Positions 16,259-24,009 of a DNA stretch of 64,000 bases are shown in pieces; the first letter of the stretch is position 1, and the number at the start of each line of letters is the position of its first letter. Position numbers and translations under genes: made by a program. This DNA is from JBBQBM01 sp038317375. Its GTDB lineage: Bacteria; Patescibacteriota; Saccharimonadia; Saccharimonadales; JAGQMS01. A model generated the notes under the pieces. That model saw only the letters and a list, made by a program, of their open reading frames with translations, was not told the origin of the DNA and did not search any database. The stretch spans positions 21,899-85,898 of the forward strand of contig JBBQBM010000001.1 in assembly GCA_038317375.1 (NCBI GenBank), in the 5' to 3' direction.

Positions 16259-17935
16259 CTAGTTTAGCCGCTTGAAACCAGTGTTAGGAGCGCCGATTGT
16301 TGCCGATGCCACACCTGATGGGTCGACAATAATGCCGTTTGCAGTGCCGTCTTGGTCTAAGGCTCCACCGTCGGTTATGTTATATATAACTTTAATTGCG
16401 GTCTGCCCGCCGATTGTGACTTGTTCGATGGTTGCGCCCGTAATTGCTTGGTAGGTGTTGGCAACGCTATTGTATTTCCGAACTACCAATCCCGAAGGAC
16501 TGACGCTCGTGAAGAAATATTGAGTAACTGTTGCGGTCTCGCCGCTTGTGAGACAGTGCAAGGTAAAATTCATTAGGCCTAATGGATAGGCGAAGGCACT
16601 GTCGGCTGTTGAATTGGCCGATTCTGCGCCAATGTTAACACCAGAGTTGCTATCGCAAGTGGAGGACAAAACTGCGTAACCGCCAGTGACACTATTTACA
16701 AGACCAGTTACGTTGGACTGTGCGTTATCCGGGGTGCCGTCGTTATTAGCATCGCCGCTGTTTGGAGCTGCTGCTTCAACGGAATTGGTGGCGCCGTCGC
16801 TATCACCGTCAGTTAGTGCTGCGCCAGCCACGAGGGTAGGGTAGGCGCCGCTATTGACCTGCCAAATAGTCGTGAAGTTCCAGGCGCTAAGCGGAACATT
16901 GGTGCTGTTGCCCTTGAAATAATTAGGCGTGGCGTTGCCAACATTAACACCAGTTGCGCTACCGCTGCCGCCAGGAGTTGCACCAATGCCAGTTGAGCAG
17001 TTGCAAAGAGTGGCGTCATAATATGCCCCAGAAATAGTCGCACCACCTTCGCGGCTACCCGCAACGCCGCCCTTGCTTGGAGCTGATGCTCCTGTTACAG
17101 AACCCGCAAAAAAGACATTAGAAGCTGTTGTAGGGTCGCCGACGCCGTCGATCGAACCGAAGAGTCCTCCGACATCAAAGATATTACCGCCAAAAGTTAC
17201 AGTTGCATCGCTGTAGGCGTTACTAATCGAAGTACCCGTACCAATAACGCCAGCTATACCCCCACGGGCACCGATTGTACCGCTGGAATAAACATTATTC
17301 ACTGTCGTGTTAATAGTGAGGGCAAACAAACCGCCGGTATAGCGACTCCCAGTCGAGGCCATAGTGCCGTTATACCAGCAATTACTTAATGAGCCACCAG
17401 ATAGCAGGCCGACGATGCCGCCTCCTGTATCAGTAGTAAAGGACGTCGTTGACGAGCAATTCGAAATGGTGCTGCCAGACGCACTTGCAACTAATGAGCC
17501 GTTATAAGTAGTAGAAGTCGTAGTGATCGAGCCGCCCCGCAAATGAATATTTGTAATAGTCGCACCGTTAACACTTCCGAACAACCCAGCCCCGGTGTTA
17601 TCGGCTCGATTAATATACAAAGAATTTATTACAAAGTTTTGCCCGTCGTAGTTGCCGGTGAACGTTCCGATAGGGATGAAACCAAGACCACTGTTCCAAC
17701 CACTTGTAGCGGAACAGTCTATATCGCCAGTCTGTTTGTAGTAAGCTGCAAGGCTGTCATTGATTTCCTGAAGTTGCGTACAGTTAGCGACTCGGTATGG
17801 GTTGCTCAATGTACCGGCACCGGTGCCAGAGTAAGCCGACGCCCTTGAGGCTAGACCGAACACTGTCACTAGGACAGCCGAAAGAATATACAGGCTGCAT
17901 CTACTTTGTTTTATAACTTTGGATATTGAGAACAC
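16259..17935 (-). CDS. secreted GLUG-repeat / choice-of-anchor surface protein
   Basis: 558 aa. Signal peptide with cleavage after ASA (residue 34). Residues 36-330 are repeats rich in Gly, Ser and Thr such as AGLFGSVNGATITNIHLRGG, typical of GLUG/adhesin beta-helix repeats. Near 375-405 is an Asp/Asn-rich GDSDGATNSVE..NSGDANNDGTPD stretch resembling calcium-binding thrombospondin type 3 repeats. The last 140 residues resemble the choice-of-anchor U domain (PSGLVVRKYN..., YNITDGGALDQDG). It ends APNTGFKRLN: an LPxTG-like motif but without the usual hydrophobic segment. Start is GTG 17935 with AGAGGT 5 bases upstream. Cell-surface adhesion is inferred. Confidence 0.8.
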   Translation of the reverse strand: MFSISKVIKQSRCSLYILSAVLVTVFGLASRASAYSGTGAGTLSNPYRVANCTQLQEINDSLAAYYKQTGDIDCSATSGWNSGLGFIPIGTFTGNYDGQNFVINSLYINRADNTGAGLFGSVNGATITNIHLRGGSITTTSTTYNGSLVASASGSTISNCSSTTSFTTDTGGGIVGLLSGGSLSNCWYNGTMASTGSRYTGGLFALTINTTVNNVYSSGTIGARGGIAGVIGTGTSISNAYSDATVTFGGNIFDVGGLFGSIDGVGDPTTASNVFFAGSVTGASAPSKGGVAGSREGGATISGAYYDATLCNCSTGIGATPGGSGSATGVNVGNATPNYFKGNSTNVPLSAWNFTTIWQVNSGAYPTLVAGAALTDGDSDGATNSVEAAAPNSGDANNDGTPDNAQSNVTGLVNSVTGGYAVLSSTCDSNSGVNIGAESANSTADSAFAYPLGLMNFTLHCLTSGETATVTQYFFTSVSPSGLVVRKYNSVANTYQAITGATIEQVTIGGQTAIKVIYNITDGGALDQDGTANGIIVDPSGVASATIGAPNTGFKRLN

Positions 17936-18020
17936 TTGCTACCTCTATTTATGCTTATGCATATAGTACCTTCGTGTCGAGGCGCATGCAATATGAATAT
18001 TGAAGGTGCGGTATTAAACA

Positions 18021-18040
18021 ATACTTGACGTGTTAAGTAT
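18021..18040. repeat. palindrome family copy 2 (intergenic)
   Basis: ATACTTGACGTGTTAAGTAT, matching the 20-base family consensus at every position. It lies between the surface-protein start and the bidirectional terminator at 18069. Confidence 0.8.
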
Positions 18041-18068
18041 TACCCTTGACCGTATCGGTTATAAAAAT

Positions 18069-18094
18069 ACCTCAGACATGCTGAGGTGTTTTTT
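18069..18094. terminator. bidirectional intrinsic terminator
   Basis: ACCTCAG (18069-18075) pairs with CTGAGGT (18081-18087), loop ACATG. On the plus strand it is followed by GTTTTTT; on the minus strand by ATTTTTAT. With no plus-strand gene before it, its main job is probably to end the minus-strand transcript of the M16-like gene. Confidence 0.75.
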
Positions 18095-18144
18095 GGTAGC
18101 GGCGACAAGAATTGAACTTGTGCCCTTAGGCTTATGAGTCCTGC
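18094..18144 (-). repeat. 3' part of a tRNA-CAU, displaced and inverted
   Basis: On the minus strand this 51-base stretch repeats the tRNA gene at 19476-19552 from the anticodon arm (GCAGGACTCATAAGCCT) to the encoded CCA, with only about three differences in the variable region. The 5' half of the tRNA is missing, so it cannot be a working tRNA. It lies in the 3' untranslated region of the M16-like gene. Its orientation is opposite to the intact copy. Confidence 0.85.
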
Positions 18145-18151
18145 TTTTTAT

Positions 18152-19096
18152 CTACTTGATATTTAAGCGGGTCTTGGTGCGTCCTTCGAGGACGCTGAAT
18201 GTAGTGGCACGCACTAGCTTTTCGACATTCTCAATAGTGCAGATTCTCTGTAGACCTTTTTTGCCAATTATCTGACCGGTGATGCCGCCCATGGTCGCGT
18301 CTCCGAAGTAGAATTGTTCTTCTTGGATGTAATGATCTTTCAAAGTTTGCACGAATCGAGCCAGGTTTTCCTTACTGGTGAGCCTGCCGACAATACTCAC
18401 AAATGAGGTAGTTATTTGTTCGCTAGTGTCGTTTGATGTTTTTAGCCTGCCCAGTGCGTATTGATACGAAATATAAGGCTTGCTGTCGCTCCAGTCATCT
18501 CCGAGGTCATAACTAACGTATTTTTCATTAAGCTGCGGCACGACACCGAGAACTATGTATGAATAAAGGACGGTCACTAGTGGCAATATCTCTTGGTTGT
18601 CGCGGCAGAAGTCATTATCGAGCCTATGCTCAAAGATCGATAGTTTATTCGATCGCGGTGAATAATCGCCATACGATATAAACTTAGCCTTAAAAGAACC
18701 GCGTCCTTTTGCTGAATTTACAAAATCTGCTTGGCCGACCCACGCTTCTGAGTGAAACTTATTAAGTAGCTCGGTAAGCTGATCGTAGTCTGTTTTAGAG
18801 CTAACGATCGGTCTGCAATATTCGATTGCACATTCTTGTGCCGCGCGCATACATTCTTCTTTCGAAATAGCTTCTTGTGAAAGTAGAAGATTGTCAAAGG
18901 ATCTCTCTGCGAGGGGTGATATCAGTTCTGTCTCGAGCATTGCAGTGCCCGCCTCTGTATAGCCACGTAGCGTAAAATCCACAAACTGCAGAAGGCCAGA
19001 ACTATTCATTTTTTCGTGGATACGTCGAACAATCACATGCTCATAAATGTGTGCATGCAAAGTGTGCTCGAATGATTTGTATAGTTTTTTTCTCAT
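18152..19096 (-). CDS. M16-like (HxxEH) protein of unknown function
   Basis: 314 aa, soluble. The start is ATG 19096 because the 80 codons upstream in frame belong to a hairpin and to another small gene. Near the N-terminus is H16-I-Y-E-H20, the inverted zinc motif HxxEH of M16 peptidases, followed by FTLRGYTEAGTAMLETEL, which resembles the M16 strand after the zinc helix. Only one domain-sized region is present, whereas M16 enzymes usually have paired domains. The remaining 200 residues are not recognised. Peptidase activity is a hypothesis. A tRNA remnant and terminator follow it. Confidence 0.6.
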   Translation of the reverse strand: MRKKLYKSFEHTLHAHIYEHVIVRRIHEKMNSSGLLQFVDFTLRGYTEAGTAMLETELISPLAERSFDNLLLSQEAISKEECMRAAQECAIEYCRPIVSSKTDYDQLTELLNKFHSEAWVGQADFVNSAKGRGSFKAKFISYGDYSPRSNKLSIFEHRLDNDFCRDNQEILPLVTVLYSYIVLGVVPQLNEKYVSYDLGDDWSDSKPYISYQYALGRLKTSNDTSEQITTSFVSIVGRLTSKENLARFVQTLKDHYIQEEQFYFGDATMGGITGQIIGKKGLQRICTIENVEKLVRATTFSVLEGRTKTRLNIK

Positions 19097-19113
19097 ACCT
19101 GTGATGGTAATCG

Positions 19114-19144
19114 TCCCCCTCTCGCACGATGTGCGAGAGGGGGA
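19114..19144 (-). terminator. very stable GC hairpin between two minus-strand genes
   Basis: A perfect 14-bp stem (arms 19114-19127 and 19131-19144) with a 3-base GAT loop, starting TCCCCCTCTC on the plus strand. It lies 16 bases after the stop of the 48-aa gene and 17 bases before the start of the M16-like gene. No T-run follows in the minus direction, so it may reduce read-through or protect the upstream mRNA instead of acting as a full terminator. Confidence 0.6.
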
Positions 19145-19160
19145 CTTGTGGTAATGATGC

Positions 19161-19307
19161 CTACCGGCGCTTCGATTGGCCGCTCTGGCCACGGGATCCG
19201 CCGTTATGCACGTTAGATCCCTTCGTGAAGTTCTTCGAAGGCTTCGGCTTTGCTCGTGCAGCACTCTTGGCTTTGCTTTGAGCACTCTTACCGCTTGGCG
19301 TACCCAT
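19161..19307 (-). CDS. small, strongly basic, disordered protein
   Basis: 48-aa ORF starting MGTPSGKSAQ and ending GQSKRR. An excellent Shine-Dalgarno GAGGAGG lies 4 bases before the ATG, one of the strongest in the window. Composition is almost only Lys, Arg, Ser, Gly, Ala and Pro, with no hydrophobic segment. A nucleic-acid-binding role would fit the charge but is inference. A TTGATA box 17 bases before TATGGT (about 19370-19340 on the minus strand) could be its promoter. Confidence 0.65.
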   Translation of the reverse strand: MGTPSGKSAQSKAKSAARAKPKPSKNFTKGSNVHNGGSRGQSGQSKRR

Positions 19308-19475
19308 AAGTCCTCCTCAGGATCTCGGGAATGGTACATTCATACCATAATATATTAGGATAGATATATCAAGATGCGCTCAAATAATTAATGCAAAATT
19401 TTTATCGGAAGATAATACAGACTTGAAAGCTAGAAAACAGATACGATACGTGGTATATTCACATCTGTTAATCAC

Positions 19476-19552
19476 GGCGGCGTAGCTCAGTTGGTTAGAG
19501 CGCAGGACTCATAAGCCTGAGGTCACAAGTTCAATTCTTGTCGCCGCTACCA
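19476..19552 (+). tRNA. tRNA with CAU anticodon (Met elongator, or Ile2)
   Basis: 77-base cloverleaf with encoded CCA. Acceptor GGCGGCG pairs with CGCCGCT (one G-U), D-arm GCTC..GAGC, anticodon loop CTCATAA, T-arm ACAAG/CTTGT. The body resembles elongator tRNA-Met, and the paired 1:72 end rules out an initiator. However tilS, whose enzyme converts CAU tRNA-Ile, begins 8 bases after the CCA, so a tRNA-Ile2 identity must be considered. The acceptor pairs at 4:69 and 5:68 (G-C, G-C) match neither E. coli identity set. Confidence 0.92.
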
Positions 19553-19560
19553 AGTTATCA

Positions 19561-20484
19561 ATGAATATTTCTCCGGGTAAATATATAGTGGCAGTTAGCG
19601 GTGGAGTTGATTCCGTCGTTCTTTTGGATATGCTCGTCGCTCAGAGTAAGGAAACAGTTTTGCCGAACCTTGAGCTGATCGTTGCCCACTTCGACCACGG
19701 CATGCGTGAAGATTCTTCGGACGACGCCAAGTTTGTTAGTGACATAGCCAAGAAATATGGGCTTCAATATGAAACTGAAAGAGTTGAGCTTGGTACGGAC
19801 GCCAGCGAGGCCGATGCCAGAACAGCCAGATACGACTTCTTAAAACGTACTCAACAAAAGCATAGTGCAACAGCAATTATTACGGCGCATCATGAGGACG
19901 ATGTTCTGGAAACAGCAGTTATTAATATGCTCCGCGGTACTGGCCACCGTGGGTTACATTCACTCAAGAGTCGGTCGGATATCTCACGCCCACTACTGCA
20001 TCTAAAAAAGACCGATATTCATACTTACGCCAAAGAACATGAGCTTAAATGGCGCGAGGATGGCACCAACCAAGACACTAAATTCTTGCGTAACAAAATT
20101 CGGCTCGACGTTATCCCAAAAGGCGGAGCGGAGTGGCGAACAAAGATGCTTGAGCATATCGACAAAGCCGGCCAGCTCGGCGAAAAGCTAGACAGAGAGA
20201 TCGACACACTTCTGGGCCAAGCCTTGCGTAGCGGCCAAGCCAGAATTTCGCGAAGTTGGTTTGTGAAGTTGCCGCACGATCTAGCCGGTGAGGTGATTGT
20301 AGCTTTACTTCGTCGGCTTAAAGTCGTCGATATTGATAAGCATTTGGTCGAACGGTTAACCTTGCAAATAAAAACCGCTAAGCCCGGCAAAAAGCTGGAT
20401 ATCGATAAAGACCATTACGTTTTAATGACCAAACGTTCTGCCAGAATAACTAACCGAGCGACACATAAGACTGTCCGTGTATAA
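19561..20484 (+). CDS. tilS: tRNA(Ile)-lysidine synthase
   Basis: 307 aa. It ligates lysine to C34 of CAU tRNA-Ile using ATP, changing both codon and amino-acid identity. Seen: N-type ATP pyrophosphatase P-loop SGGVDS (13-18), AHFDHGMREDS, and the TAHHEDDVLET block, all TilS signatures. It is shorter than the E. coli enzyme (about 430 aa), lacking most of the C-terminal domains, as in many small genomes. It starts 8 bases after a CAU tRNA, so no room exists for a separate promoter or ribosome site. Confidence 0.93.
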   Translation: MNISPGKYIVAVSGGVDSVVLLDMLVAQSKETVLPNLELIVAHFDHGMREDSSDDAKFVSDIAKKYGLQYETERVELGTDASEADARTARYDFLKRTQQKHSATAIITAHHEDDVLETAVINMLRGTGHRGLHSLKSRSDISRPLLHLKKTDIHTYAKEHELKWREDGTNQDTKFLRNKIRLDVIPKGGAEWRTKMLEHIDKAGQLGEKLDREIDTLLGQALRSGQARISRSWFVKLPHDLAGEVIVALLRRLKVVDIDKHLVERLTLQIKTAKPGKKLDIDKDHYVLMTKRSARITNRATHKTVRV

Positions 20485-20508
20485 TGTTTATCTATGGATA
20501 AAGGAGTA

Positions 20509-22356
20509 ATGAAAAACGGCGGTAGCCGCAAACGGCAAATGAAGAATGCCGGCTTTTTCTCGATACTTATTTTAATCGGCCTGATCGTCTATGCGGTTTA
20601 TGCCAACCCCAAGACCTTAACTAGTGTTGCACTCAGCGATGTGGTGGCTCAGGCCAACTCCGGCAAAATAGAAAAACTAGAAATCACCGGTAGTACTGTC
20701 GAAGTCACCAAAAAAGGCGACAAAGAACCGACCGAAAAAGCCTTCAAAGAAGCTGGCTCGAGTATCTATGAGCAAGGCCTCAACAAAGACGCGCCTGTAA
20801 CGGTCGACCCTAAAGCCGATTCAAGCGGCGGCGATATTTGGGCAGTAGTTCTTCAAACACTTATCCCGGTTCTAATATTCGGCTTCTTTCTTATGATGAT
20901 TTTCCGAGCTAGCCAAGGGCAGGGCAACCAAGCCCTCAGTTTCGGCAAAAGTAAAGCACGACTTTATGGCAACGAAAAAACCAAGGTCACATTTTCTGAA
21001 GTGGCTGGTAACAACGAAGCCAAAGAAGATTTGAATGAAGTTGTTGAATTTCTAAAGTTCCCTAAAAAATTCGAAGCCACCGGTGCTCGAATTCCTAAGG
21101 GAGTTCTACTCGTTGGTGCGCCTGGAACAGGAAAGACTCTTTTAGCCCGCGCTGTAGCCGGCGAAGCAGACGTGCCTTTCTTTAGTATCTCTGGTTCAGA
21201 GTTTGTCGAAATGTTCGTTGGTGTCGGTGCTAGCCGAGTCCGCGACCTATTCGCAAAAGCCAAGAAGAATGCGCCGTGCATAATATTCGTCGACGAGATC
21301 GATGCTGTCGGCCGCCGCCGTGGCAGTGGTATGGGTGGAGGCCACGACGAGCGCGAGCAAACCCTCAATCAGATCCTAGTCGAGATGGATGGTTTCGAAC
21401 AGGGCGAGAACGTCATAGTTTTGGCCGCCACTAACCGCGCCGATGTGCTCGACCCGGCACTGCTTCGTCCGGGCCGTTTTGACCGCCGAGTTATTATCGA
21501 CTTGCCCGACCGTAAAGATAGAAAAGCAATCTTAGATATTCATTTTGCCAAGAAGCCGACGAATAAGGACGTTAATATTGAAGATTTAGCTGCAAAAACT
21601 GCTGGCTCATCAGGCGCCGACCTTGCAAACATGGCCAACGAATCGGCCATCATTGCTGCTCGGCATAACCGCAAAGAAATTATTAATTCTGACGTTACAG
21701 AAGCACTAGAAAAAGTTGCAATCGGCCCCGAACGCAAGACAAAAGTCATGAGCGAAAAAGACAAAGAGATGACGGCTTACCACGAAGGTGGCCACGCTAT
21801 TGTTGGTCATGTTTTACCGGACAGCGATATGGTCCACAAAGTCACCATCATTCCACGTGGCGGTACGGGTGGAGTGACTTGGTTTATTCCACCTGAAGAT
21901 AAGTCTTATCATTCGATCCTAGAATATAAAGATATCTTGGCGCGGATGCTCGGTGGACGAATTGCCGAAGAGGTGATTTATGGTTCAGAGCGCGTTACTA
22001 CTGGTGCTGGTAGCGATCTTCAAAAAGCCGCTGAACTGGCCCGTGACATGGTTGCCTCGCAGGGCATGGGCGGTAAGAAGCTGCGCAACCAAGTCTTCCA
22101 TACCGACGACGGCCTTGTCTTCGACAAAATGATGCACGAACGCCAATACTCTGACGAAACCGCCAAGCTAATTGACGACGAAATCGAAAGCCTAGTTACA
22201 GAAGCCGCAAACCGCGCCCGCGCCGTAATTAAAGCTAACCTCAAGCACCTCGAAGCACTAAAAGATGCGTTGCTCAAAAAAGAAACTGTCGAAGCCGAAG
22301 AAGTCCTTGAGATTTTGAAAGGCAGTAAGTTGCCAAAAGAAGCTGCGTTGTATTAA
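20509..22356 (+). CDS. ftsH: ATP-dependent zinc metalloprotease FtsH
   Basis: About 615 aa. Membrane-anchored AAA+ protease for quality control of membrane and short-lived proteins. Two membrane segments (near 20-40 and 118-138) flank an external domain. Seen: Walker A GAPGTGKT near residue 207 (numbered from 20494), Walker B CIIFVDEIDAVGR, SRH ATNRADVLDPALLRPGRFDRR, zinc site HEGGH near 430, and GAGSDLQKA with the third ligand. Two starts compete: ATG 20509 has AAAGGAG just upstream; ATG 20494 lies 8 bases after a TATAAT box that overlaps the tilS stop, which would give a leaderless mRNA. Confidence 0.97.
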   Translation: MKNGGSRKRQMKNAGFFSILILIGLIVYAVYANPKTLTSVALSDVVAQANSGKIEKLEITGSTVEVTKKGDKEPTEKAFKEAGSSIYEQGLNKDAPVTVDPKADSSGGDIWAVVLQTLIPVLIFGFFLMMIFRASQGQGNQALSFGKSKARLYGNEKTKVTFSEVAGNNEAKEDLNEVVEFLKFPKKFEATGARIPKGVLLVGAPGTGKTLLARAVAGEADVPFFSISGSEFVEMFVGVGASRVRDLFAKAKKNAPCIIFVDEIDAVGRRRGSGMGGGHDEREQTLNQILVEMDGFEQGENVIVLAATNRADVLDPALLRPGRFDRRVIIDLPDRKDRKAILDIHFAKKPTNKDVNIEDLAAKTAGSSGADLANMANESAIIAARHNRKEIINSDVTEALEKVAIGPERKTKVMSEKDKEMTAYHEGGHAIVGHVLPDSDMVHKVTIIPRGGTGGVTWFIPPEDKSYHSILEYKDILARMLGGRIAEEVIYGSERVTTGAGSDLQKAAELARDMVASQGMGGKKLRNQVFHTDDGLVFDKMMHERQYSDETAKLIDDEIESLVTEAANRARAVIKANLKHLEALKDALLKKETVEAEEVLEILKGSKLPKEAALY

Positions 22357-22408
22357 CAACCAAAATTGTTTTTCTTTTTGCTTATGATTGCAGATATAAT
22401 GTCGGTAA

Positions 22409-23983
22409 ATGGGTAAATTTCTAAACAGAGCAAACGGACGACTAACTCTCAGTAGTGCGGCTTTTCTTTTAGCCGGATCATCGTTGGTTGGTACGGTGCT
22501 AGGCATCGTACGGACGTCGCTTATTAACTCAAACTTTAGCCCTTCGTCGGCCAGCTCTTATTTCGCAGCCTTTAAAATTCCAGATCTGATTTTCTTTACA
22601 CTTGCAACTGGTGCGCTTGGCGTCGCCTTCATGCCAGTACTGTCGGACAAGCTATCCAAAGGCGGTCGCAAACCAGCGTGGGAGTTAACATCGAGCATTT
22701 TAAACATGCTAGCACTTGTGACTCTAGTGTTTTCTATAATCTCAATAATTTTCGCAAGACCGCTACTCGAACATATCGTGGCACCGGGCTTTACCCCAGA
22801 CCAAATAGACCTAGCCGTAGCGGTTATGCGAATAGTTTCGATCAACCCATTCCTGTTTGCCATCTCAACCGTACTAACCAGCGCTCAGCAAAGTATCGGC
22901 CGGTTCTTTTTCTTCGCAGTTGCGCCGCTTTTTTATAACACCATGATAATTACGGGCATTGTTTTCTTTGGCGATAGTCTAGGAATCGTGTCTGCGGCAG
23001 TCGGTGTAGCTATCGGGGCTATGCTCCAACTTCTTGTCGTTAGCTTCGGCATGATAGGCACTAACTTTCGTTATAGGTGGGGAATTAACTTTAAAGATGC
23101 AGGTTTCCGGCAGGTAATGACTACTTTGCCAGCCCGTTCGGTCGATCAGGGCATTGATTATATAAACAGTATTGTCGAAACTCGCTTTGCGTCTGGTATT
23201 AGCCGGATAGCTGTCGCTAACTACGAGAACGCTCTCCAGCTTCACAATGCTCCAGTTATGCTAATTGGCATCGCTATTTCTACAGCCGCCTTCCCGAGGT
23301 TTACGGAAAGAATTTCTCAGGGCCGACCAGATCTTTTCAGAAAAGAATTTCTACAAGTTCTTCGTGCCATGATTTGGATCGCCCTGCCGGTCGTTGTTAT
23401 ATCGTATTTTGGGCGTGAATACTTCGCACGCCTTATATTCAAGCGAGAGAACTTAGAAATCGCTGTGATATTTGGGTCGCTCGGAGTGAGCATATTCTTC
23501 AGAACACTTTATACGATTATTTCGCGTTTCTTTTACGCCCAGAAAGACACCAAGACTCCACTGTTTGTGTCGATCTTCAGTATCGGGCTTAACATCTATT
23601 TGGCCTATACGCTTTCGCGCCCTGGTTCCTACGGGATTGTGGGATTAGCAATTGCGCAGTCGATTGTGGCGGTTGTTGAGGTAACGATTTTGCTTCTCAT
23701 CATGATCATCAAGGACAAAAAACTATTTAATGCTCGATTTGTCGGCGCTATTGGTCAAATCTTATCGGTTTCTGGTTTCACGGTTTTGGCCACCTACCTT
23801 ACTGTCAAAGCTTTGCCTCTTCATTCCGGAGACTTCGGTATAACGATTTTCGCCAAACTTGGCATCATCGCCGTAACTAGTTTGCTTGTGCACCTAATTT
23901 TCTCTGGCGTCTTCAAGCTTGAAGAATCCGCACCGGTTATTCAGCGAATACGCAAAATTATATTGCGACCAGTCAAAATCTAA
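22409..23983 (+). CDS. murJ: lipid II flippase MurJ
   Basis: 524-aa MOP-superfamily membrane protein with about 14 hydrophobic segments. It moves lipid-linked peptidoglycan precursor across the membrane. Seen: the N-terminal pattern ASSLVGTVLGIVRTSLI and AAFKIPDLIFFTLATGALGVAFMPVL, which are MurJ/MviN signatures. A TATAAT box at 22395-22400 lies 8 bases before the ATG and no ribosome site is present, so the message is probably leaderless. Its presence implies a peptidoglycan wall. Confidence 0.92.
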   Translation: MGKFLNRANGRLTLSSAAFLLAGSSLVGTVLGIVRTSLINSNFSPSSASSYFAAFKIPDLIFFTLATGALGVAFMPVLSDKLSKGGRKPAWELTSSILNMLALVTLVFSIISIIFARPLLEHIVAPGFTPDQIDLAVAVMRIVSINPFLFAISTVLTSAQQSIGRFFFFAVAPLFYNTMIITGIVFFGDSLGIVSAAVGVAIGAMLQLLVVSFGMIGTNFRYRWGINFKDAGFRQVMTTLPARSVDQGIDYINSIVETRFASGISRIAVANYENALQLHNAPVMLIGIAISTAAFPRFTERISQGRPDLFRKEFLQVLRAMIWIALPVVVISYFGREYFARLIFKRENLEIAVIFGSLGVSIFFRTLYTIISRFFYAQKDTKTPLFVSIFSIGLNIYLAYTLSRPGSYGIVGLAIAQSIVAVVEVTILLLIMIIKDKKLFNARFVGAIGQILSVSGFTVLATYLTVKALPLHSGDFGITIFAKLGIIAVTSLLVHLIFSGVFKLEESAPVIQRIRKIILRPVKI

Positions 23984-24009
23984 GCCACCTCTGTTATACT
24001 GTGCACTAA

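Noticed and set aside
16249..16259. Ribosomal frameshift joining the surface protein to the sortase membrane helix
   Set aside because: No slippery heptamer is seen at the junction, and both genes have complete, normal ends for their families apart from the missing tail.
19097..19339. An 81-residue N-terminal extension of the M16-like protein
   Set aside because: That stretch covers a strong hairpin and a better-supported small gene in another frame with GAGGAGG; its translation is Arg-rich nonsense.
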